Shown here one piece after another: positions 58,738 through 64,000 of a DNA stretch of 64,000 bases. The translations under genes and the position numbers were made by a program. Location of the stretch: NCBI GenBank assembly GCA_932294295.1, contig OW028586.1, positions 8,957,701-9,021,700 on the forward strand, in the 5' to 3' direction. Below the pieces are notes generated by a model. The model searched no databases and was not told the origin of the DNA. It saw nothing but the letters and a program-made list of their open reading frames with translations. The first letter of the stretch is position 1. Each line of letters begins with the position of its first letter. This DNA comes from Alitta virens (taxonomy: Eukaryota; Annelida; Polychaeta; Phyllodocida; Nereididae).

Positions 58738-59090
58738 ATATTTCAACTCTGCTATGCTTGTATTTTTTATGTCCTGATAGTCGTCGTTCATTATTAACAC
58801 ACGTCAATATATTAGTCTATTAGTCGTGAGGGCTAAAGGCGTGACTATAGAGGCCTCCCAATGGCGTATCTGTATGACATACTACATGTTCAAAATTTTG
58901 GTACTGATTCTGGTTACCTATATTTTCTATAAATCAAGAACAAGACATATTTACAAGTTTATCATAAAATATTTTCAGCTTAAAATTACAACAAAAAAAA
59001 ATCCATGAAACCATACATTACATAATTACTTAGGATGTTTTCACCGACAAACTGATATATAAACACTATCATAAATTTCAACATAATTAG
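58738..59090. other. Gap between the RING-like gene and the spliced membrane-protein gene
   Basis: AT-rich. A 60-codon open frame at 58826-59008 (+) contains a hydrophobic stretch and a basic tail, but it has no start context or homology that I can support. The word ATTACATAA occurs near 59017. Confidence 0.4.
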
Positions 59091-59094
59091 TTCA

Positions 59095-59279
59095 TCACTC
59101 ACCCCTGATACAGAGGATAACTGCCACTAGCACAGTCACTGTGGATCCTATCGCTGCAGGGATGATCAGCTTCAGGGGGGATCTACCTCTTGACATCCTG
59201 ACAGTTGTCGTCTTAGGCGGGTCGGTGGTGGGCAGATCGCTGTCGGTGATGAGTCGTTTGGTGGTGAGGGTGGCCTCTG
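59095..59279 (-). pseudogene. Out-of-frame stalk plus transmembrane segment downstream of the secreted-protein gene
   Basis: On the minus strand this open stretch reads Thr-rich (TTTEATLTTKR), then a helix-like hydrophobic run (LIIPAAIGSTVTVLVAVILC) followed by Arg, as in a single-pass membrane anchor. It then meets AGG|gtgagt, a consensus splice donor. It is not in frame with the preceding exon, and TGA codons lie between. It may be a separate exon joined by a splice I cannot place, or the relic of a frameshifted C-terminus. Confidence 0.4.
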
Positions 59280-59291
59280 TTGTTGTGGCCT

Positions 59292-60035
59292 TTAGTGGTC
59301 ATCAGTCTCAGTAGGAGGGGGGGGGGTATCCTTACTCTCGGGCGTTGATGGTCTCAAAGGGAAGTTCACAATCCTTCCTGACTGGAAAGTAATCTTCAGA
59401 GATACTGTGCTTCCTGACAGCTGGTCTAGCACCTCCTCCTCATAGCGTGTGTAAAATCTGGAATTAATTGTCATAAGTGTTCATTGTCTACACTTGCTTG
59501 GTAATAAAGCTCTGTTTAATAAATATGCCATTATGTCTCTTTTGATGACCTCCTACTCGTTAAGTCATAAACAAGATGCATAGGGGCTCTGTGTCACTAT
59601 ATATATTTATTAAAGATATCTCTCAGTAAGTCATAACAAAAAGATGCATAGGGGATGCATGTTACTAAATATATATATTAAAGAAGCCTCGGCGCATAAC
59701 TATCTCAGTTAGTCTGCGTCTTGTATACTGGTAAGAAGTTTGATACTATTTATTGACAATTTTTACATATTAATGCTGGACTTATTAGTATTACCGCTGT
59801 TAACAGACTCTATCTAAATCATGTTCAACTTATTTAAAAAAATATATATATATACCAGACACTCATCATAAAGGCTATAAGGAAAGTTAACTTACCTAAT
59901 CTCGTCAATGGTGTCTAGGTCCAGATACCTGACATCATCAACATCGTCATCACTACAGATGAGTACTCCTGGTACTTCCTGACGACATGCAAGAACACAT
60001 GAAAGGATAAGCATCCTCAGCATCATGGCAGTCAT
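59292..60035 (-). CDS. Small secreted or membrane protein, two exons, spliced
   Basis: Exon 1 (60035-59896) starts with ATG and a hydrophobic leader (MMLRMLILSCVLAC) typical of a signal peptide, then an acidic Asp-rich stretch. It ends at the consensus donor AG|gtaagt. Exon 2 (59457-59292) begins after ttccag and completes the split Arg codon in frame. It ends with a Pro/Thr-rich tail and TAA, giving 101 residues. The intron is 438 bp. Just past the stop, in another frame, lies a Thr-rich stretch and a hydrophobic segment (see 59095-59279). The original protein may therefore have been a type I membrane protein whose frame changed at the ten-C run in exon 2, or further exons may exist. The family is not recognised. 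A TATA box lies 105-112 bases upstream of the ATG. Confidence 0.55.
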
Positions 60036-60139
60036 CGTGATAATTCCTTAGGTAGTGTTATTATGTTTCCTTGCTAGTAGATATTATTCCCATCGTAGTC
60101 TATAGTGATATGACCATTCTCTGACTGCTGACAGTTTCA

Positions 60140-60147
60140 TATTTATA
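60140..60147 (-). promoter_or_regulatory. TATA box (TATAAATA) of the secreted-protein gene
   Basis: A perfect TATAAATA on the minus strand, 105 bases before the ATG at 60035. The expected start is near 60115, leaving an 80-base leader. Confidence 0.5.
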
Positions 60148-60960
60148 CAGAAATACTATTTGTTATATCAGTGTCATCAAAATGTATTACTTACTACATA
60201 CATATGTTTGTTTGACATCTGGGACAATTATTAACCCCCTATGATACATCGATCTATTGAAATGTACGTCGATGATTATGTAATGTGTAGAGGTACATAT
60301 GTACTAAACCCTCAAGACTCTTTAAAGTATTGACCGATGACTGATTACGTAATGCTCTGTTCTCATCGGGGGTTAAGCGTGTCATAAGGTTACTAAAGAT
60401 CACACCATACTTCAGAGTGTATCTTAAAGACACCTGCTTTCGCCCCTAACTCATTGCCTTCAGGCTTAACTATCTACAAAGTTGTTTTATTACTGTATTG
60501 TGTAAATTTTTCATGAATAGATCATAGGTAACGGTCTTTTAAAGTAGTCTGTATTTCTCCTAAAGGCTTGGTAGTTAATACGTACTAGCGTAAACTTTTC
60601 AGCTGCTCTATATTTTAATAGAAGGTGTTATTACTACCATATTACTTTAATTAAATTAATCAAAAACAAATAAAACATCTGTACTCTCTTTTAATATTAC
60701 AACTTCAGTAATACAGCAAAAATAGGTCAGTTTTAAAACACAGTAAAGTATATACAGTATTAATGGACATTGGTAATGTATAGAGTGGCGAATAAATATA
60801 TTATCAGACAATTTTAAGCTGTATTTACAGTTAAAAAGTTCATGGTTAGCGTCTTTGTGGGACAGCTCTTGTGGTTCATCTGTGTTCATTATTCAGTAGT
60901 CGTGTCAGCGGTAGAAGAACTTCCTCAGTCAGTCTTCTTCTCTGCAGAAGCAATTGACCG
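60148..60960. other. AT-rich gap inside the gene island
   Basis: Open frames at 60656-60889 (-) and 60842-61030 (+) lack support; the latter is antisense to the RING-like relic. Two TTACRTAA-type words occur (60276 and 60344 region). I see no gene. Confidence 0.4.
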
Positions 60961-61323
60961 TTATGATGGGCTCTTAAATTTTCTCTCAAGATCTCCCTCT
61001 CCTCCAAGAAATGGTCTTTCGTCAGTTTGATAAGCGTGATTGATGAAGTCCTCAATCGCGAATTCCCCGTAGCCAGTTATATCGTAGATCATGTCGTAGT
61101 TCTGTCGGCAGAATGGACATGGTATCTTGTAATTTTGTGACAGATCGACAGGTCGATTTTCAACGATTTCCATAATGAGCTTACGCATGACTAAGGATTC
61201 GATGCAATCCCTTCATAGCCTCATTTCCTCGTTTCTAAAGCAGCATTTGAAGCTGTACCGAGATGGTAACTCGCAGCAGAGTTGACAAGGATTCTCGTCC
61301 ATATTCAGTAATGTGGTGGCCAT
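60961..61323 (-). pseudogene. RING-like paralogue interrupted by an in-frame TGA
   Basis: The frame runs from ATG at 61323 to TAA at 60961 (120 codons) with one in-frame TGA at 61215-61213 (codon 37). The cysteine plan matches the gene at 58.2 kb: C-x2-C-x10-C-C, then a C-x2-C pair, then C-x2-C 28 residues later. The TGA sits exactly where the first Cys of the middle pair belongs, so it replaces a predicted zinc ligand. After the stop the frame continues undisturbed for 83 codons with no other damage, which points to a recent lesion, a sequencing error, or recoding. A downstream Met at 61188 could start only the C-terminal part. The sequence identity with the paralogue is low outside the Cys frame. 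The role is unknown; it is RING-like by cysteine pattern only. Confidence 0.6.
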
Positions 61324-61430
61324 TTTCAACTTGTATGTGTGTCTGTAGCTTAATAAAAACTAACTGGCATCTGGAGGCTGAACAATGAGTATTGCTTCGG
61401 TCCTTCAGGCTAATCTCACACTTTCCTGTA

Positions 61431-61437
61431 TTATATA
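61431..61437 (-). promoter_or_regulatory. TATA box (TATATAA) of the broken RING-like gene
   Basis: GGGTATATAATACAGG on the minus strand, 108 bases before the ATG at 61323. The promoter looks intact although the coding frame carries a stop. Confidence 0.5.
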
Positions 61438-61538
61438 CCCAATCAAACGGAGACTGGGGGAAACTCTCCCTTAAATTTAAGGCCCTTCCTTCAGAGACCC
61501 TCTGCAGCCATTCTGATCACTGACCTCTGCCAGATCAA

Positions 61539-61544
61539 TATAAA
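61539..61544 (+). promoter_or_regulatory. TATA box (TATAAA) of the BECR-like gene
   Basis: TATAAA 35 bases before the first ATG (61574) and 50 bases before the second (61589). The expected start is around 61570. The second ATG is therefore at least as likely to be used. Confidence 0.5.
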
Positions 61545-61573
61545 CTATCATTTTCGGGACCTTCTGAAAAAAT

Positions 61574-61897
61574 ATGCTTAGTTCAAACATGGAGATCACT
61601 AACAGAGCTTATAAACATATTGAGAGATACCATATCTTAGGTCGCGAAAAAGCATTAGAAAAGTCACAGTTCATGGTCAATCCTACGCGGGAGCAGCTTT
61701 TATCACACTGCAGAAAACTCACAGAAAAGCATCTCGACCCATCTCATGATGGTGGATCTATAAAAAATTATTTTTTATGCCTAGGATACATCGTTGGCTG
61801 GGGTCCGTATCAACAAGAGACTGAATTTATCAAGATATGTATCAAGGGTCGATTCGTTAAGAGCATCTATCCTATTATTCCTCGCAATGAGAAGTAA
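61574..61897 (+). CDS. Small protein resembling BECR/EndoU-type RNase domains
   Basis: 107 codons, intronless, ending TAA. The sequence follows the order seen in many BECR-fold ribonuclease domains (barnase-EndoU-colicin-RelE): an N-terminal helix with His (YKHIERYH), a K-S-x-F strand start (EKSQF), a middle helix, a Gly-rich turn with V-G-W, a strand alternating hydrophobic residues (EFIKICI), and a closing strand ending I-Y-P. The His residues, KS and the last strand would form the active site if the fold is right. This is a pattern judgement without a search, and no toxin partner or immunity gene is recognised. Such domains move between bacteria, phages and eukaryotes. The second Met at residue 6 begins the conserved part. 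Confidence 0.5.
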   Translation: MLSSNMEITNRAYKHIERYHILGREKALEKSQFMVNPTREQLLSHCRKLTEKHLDPSHDGGSIKNYFLCLGYIVGWGPYQQETEFIKICIKGRFVKSIYPIIPRNEK

Positions 61898-62542
61898 AAA
61901 AATTCCAAAGCAGCGTGGGGTGGCCTAGGTTGGTATTTTTTTTTTGTCCATATATATATATATATATACATAGCTGTATACAGCCTTTTTACTACTTTCC
62001 TTATATTATATAATATTTTTACTTGTAGACTCATCATGGAAAACTACACAGACCATCTTTATTAGACCTATTTAGATCTAAATAAATAATTAAAACTAAA
62101 AAATGTCTTATGTTTACATTCTTTCAGTTAAGAGTGGAAGGTCTAACCTCTGTCTATATATACTGATAACTAAAAAGCTCCACACAGCACAGTACTGCTT
62201 CAGCCGGTCTACCTCTGTGTATATATACAGGCCAAACCAATTATTTGTAGTTTTAAGTGCTATCGTGTCTTAACACTTATTTTTAAATAGTGCTCCTAAT
62301 TACCTTCAAACAGATATCAAGATTGTCTGTTATATATCGATAAATAACAGAATTTTGTTAAAATTATAAAAAAAGACTCTGTGGAGTTGTGGGGCAGTTT
62401 TACTTTAAGACTGCCCGATTTAGCCGCTATTTATTGCAGGTAAAAATTTTGAATCTGTTTGAATATTTCTGTGTCGAAAATATTCTAATTATTTCATTTG
62501 TCAAAATTGGTAAAATATACAGAGTTTCGGAATAACATTTTA

Positions 62543-62555
62543 CCGCTAGGTGGCG
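62543..62555 (+). promoter_or_regulatory. CTCF-like site
   Basis: CCGCTAGGTGGCG, 11 of 12 core positions. Shares ACCGCT-A/T-GGTGGCGTCTGA with the word at 29333-29352. Confidence 0.4.
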
Positions 62556-62699
62556 TCTGAGGTCTTCTCGGTTAGAGCCATGACTGGTACTTTTGCGTAA
62601 GTTATATATCATATAATTTCAAACTAGCCGTATGCTGATGGATATATATATATTCTTACTAACTGTACATCCTTAATTTTAATTTTGCTCGTAGTAGGG

Positions 62700-62767
62700 A
62701 AAGCTCTTATTTTACGAAACCATTTTCCCTCCTGCTCCTCTTCGCCTAACACTTCCGGTTGAGTGTC
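62700..62767 (+). promoter_or_regulatory. TATA-less promoter-like segment with ETS motif
   Basis: A pyrimidine-rich run (CCCTCCTGCTCCTCTTCGCC) is followed by ACTTCCGG, an ETS/GABP core, 14 bases before an ATG. This is the style of animal housekeeping promoters and differs from the TATA-type leaders of the neighbouring small genes. Confidence 0.4.
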
Positions 62768-63051
62768 ATGGTGGCGATCAGAACTGTGTGCTGGTGGTTT
62801 ACAACTTCTTCATTACAAATGAACGGTAACTACAAATTTGAAGGTAACTTGAATGATTGTGTAGGCATTTGTCGATATATAGTTTTGGTAAACTTTTTAC
62901 ATATTTTCGTACATACTTTTTTAACTTAAAATGATTACGATGTTTCGAAACTGCATGTATCTGCAGGAAAAGGGTCTGTTTTTATAATATCTTTACAGAT
63001 TCTTCAGATGCCTCTACAACTATGTCTGCGTCGGTGGAGACTAACTTCGAG
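62768..63051 (+). CDS. 5' exons of a spliced gene of unknown function (partial)
   Basis: Exon 1 (62768-62843) starts ATG-GTG-GCG and ends GAA-G before gtaact. Exon 2 (62999-63051) follows the acceptor ctttacag and reads DSSDASTTMSASVETNFE in frame, then the donor gtaatt in phase 0. The combined frame is 43 residues and must continue on exons beyond, perhaps outside the window. I recognise no domain. The PC4-like gene would lie antisense in its next intron. The ETS-type promoter suggests a host gene. Only splice logic and an open frame support it. Confidence 0.35.
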
Positions 63052-63321
63052 GTAATTTGAATATGACGGTTGTATTTGTTATTGTTTTACCGTCTATGTT
63101 AAATTATCTATATTTTGACCTGCTGTTCTTTCTCATGGTATAAGTTCAAACATGGAGATCCTTAACGCTTGTCTGTATACTATGTTTTCCTAAATTAAAA
63201 GAGAGACATAATTTACAAGTCTGCTAAGTTCTACATTAAAACTGATATCTTAGGTGGTTTGAGATATGACAAATGCATGTTTTCAAGTTGAGGTGTTTTT
63301 TTTTTTTAGACAACTGATACA
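63052..63321. other. AT-rich gap with a duplicated start-codon context
   Basis: At 63143-63160 the bases AGTTCAAACATGGAGATC repeat the context of the second ATG of the BECR-like gene (61580-61597). After that the frame closes within 14 codons. A T13-14 run at 63297-63309 lies just past the stop of the PC4-like gene on the other strand. Confidence 0.5.
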
Positions 63322-63747
63322 TTAATTGAAAAATTTTTTATAATCGTTGAGCGTCTCTGTAAGTTGTGTGAACTCGTGCTGTTTCATGTAGAGGCCTCTC
63401 TTGGTGAAACCTTTTTCCTCTTGATGTGGAGGTGTCCATCTCAGCCGAATATCTACGCATCCCTGGGTGACTGATAGTCTTATGTCCTCGGAGAGATCAA
63501 AAAATCTCTCTTCCTCTGCTGCTAAGATCTGTGAAACTTGAGGTATTAGTTGTAGTAGTTTCCTGACATCTCTAACTGATAGGCATACGTATTTTTGTGC
63601 AGGAAATGTTCCATCCAGTACCCTGAGGTTTAGTCTTCTTTGTCCTTGATACTCTGTCAGAGATACTTGGCTGTTCTTGCCAAAATTATGCTTGAAGAGG
63701 GTTGTAGTTGTAGCTGTCATGATGATCAGTCCTGAATAACCATACAT
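63322..63747 (-). CDS. Tandem double PC4-like single-stranded-DNA-binding protein
   Basis: 141 codons from the first ATG. The TATA box lies only 12 bases before that ATG, so the Met at 63720 (132 residues, MTATTTT start) is the likelier initiator. The first unit begins FGKNSQVSLTEYQGQRR, then a strand ending in Arg, a loop with Pro, and an amphipathic helix (SVRDVRKLLQLIPQV): the beta-beta-beta-beta-alpha order of the PC4/p15 coactivator domain. The second unit (LSEDIRLSVTQGCVDIRLRW, then KRGLYMKQHEFTQL) repeats the plan. PC4 works as a dimer on single-stranded DNA, so a single chain with two units would be a built-in pseudo-dimer. This points to a role in viral or host transcription or replication. 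It is intronless, at the right end of the gene island. Confidence 0.65.
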   Translation of the reverse strand: MYGYSGLIIMTATTTTLFKHNFGKNSQVSLTEYQGQRRLNLRVLDGTFPAQKYVCLSVRDVRKLLQLIPQVSQILAAEEERFFDLSEDIRLSVTQGCVDIRLRWTPPHQEEKGFTKRGLYMKQHEFTQLTETLNDYKKFFN

Positions 63748-63758
63748 GAATCTATCCT

Positions 63759-63766
63759 CTTATATA
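63759..63766 (-). promoter_or_regulatory. TATA box (TATATAAG) of the PC4-like gene
   Basis: TATATAAG on the minus strand, 39-46 bases before the ATG at 63720. The same eight bases serve the RING-like gene at 58.2 kb, evidence for a shared promoter style. Confidence 0.55.
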
Positions 63767-63802
63767 TGTATCTACCAGACTAAAGGAGTTTGCTGATTGG
63801 CA

Positions 63803-63987
63803 GATATTTATAGATATGTTACATAACGTCGTGGTTATATTTTTATGGCATCTCTAGTTATGAATATCTTTGTGTTAGTCCTAGGGTGTAGGTATTTATA
63901 GATATGTTATATAACCGCCGTGTTATATTTTTATGTTATATTTGGTTATTTTCGGTTATGAGTATCTTAGTGTGTTAGCCATCGGGG
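63803..63987. repeat. Two AT-rich tandem units of about 90 bp
   Basis: Unit 1 (63803-63890) and unit 2 (63891-63987) both read TATTTATAGATATGTTA-C/T-ATAAC, then GTG-TTATATTTTTATG, then AGTATCTT or AATATCTT and TGTGTTAG. They lie at the right side of the small-gene island and share the GTTAYATAAC word with the repeats on its left side. Confidence 0.75.
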
Positions 63988-64000
63988 GCATTTAATTGGT

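Larger units (their letters stand above)
61898..62767. other. Gap between the BECR-like gene and the spliced gene at 62.77 kb
   Basis: AT-rich, with a TA run at 61953-61969 and AATAAA at 62081, a possible poly(A) signal for the BECR-like gene. A strong CTCF-like word lies at 62543-62555. From 62700 a C/T-rich stretch with ACTTCCGG resembles a housekeeping promoter (separate entry). Confidence 0.45.

Noticed and set aside
60842..61030. Plus-strand frame with a hydrophobic start
   Set aside because: Antisense to the RING-like relic, whose cysteine pattern is the better explanation.
61213..61215. Selenocysteine reading of the TGA in the RING-like relic
   Set aside because: No SECIS-like hairpin was recognised and a simple nonsense change or sequence error is far likelier.

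Overview
This is animal nuclear DNA. It is AT-rich, carries many microsatellites, and has GT-AG introns, tens of kilobases of non-coding sequence and diverged dispersed repeats. The best anchor is three exons of a LIM-homeobox gene of the Lhx2/9 (apterous) class, so the source is a bilaterian. The gene and repeat style suggest a marine invertebrate such as a hemichordate, echinoderm or similar lineage. I cannot fix the species from sequence alone.

Layout. 1-7,777: non-coding DNA upstream of the first visible Lhx2/9 exon, with two large ACT triplet arrays. 7,778-39,510: the 3' half of Lhx2/9 on the + strand: the second LIM domain, a 29-kb intron, the homeodomain exon, a 1.8-kb intron and the terminal exon. 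The LIM1 and N-terminal exons are not in the window. The 29-kb intron carries repeats, several motif clusters that look regulatory, and two weak minus-strand candidate exons. 39,511-47,223: intergenic, with an AGT array, nuclear-receptor-type motifs and GACA/GATA repeats. 47,224-48,803: a large terminal exon of a CUB/LDLa transmembrane receptor with a PPxY tail, like the LRP3/10/12 group. 48,804-57,500: its 3' UTR, repeats, and a complete 1.2-kb non-autonomous DNA transposon with an 8-bp target duplication.

The most unusual part is 57.5-64.0 kb. It packs five small genes in alternating orientation, each with a TATA box a short distance upstream. They are a cysteine-rich RING-like protein, a broken paralogue of it, a small spliced protein with a signal peptide, a protein resembling BECR/EndoU-type RNase toxin domains, and a protein built of two tandem PC4-like DNA-binding units. 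The set is bracketed by AT-rich tandem repeats that share a GTTAYATAAC word. This looks like a piece of an integrated large DNA virus or virus-like mobile element; it continues past the right edge. No capsid, polymerase, integrase or packaging gene is visible, so the viral reading is inference.

No rRNA, convincing tRNA or CRISPR array was seen. Long open frames inside the triplet and tetranucleotide repeats are artefacts and are not annotated.
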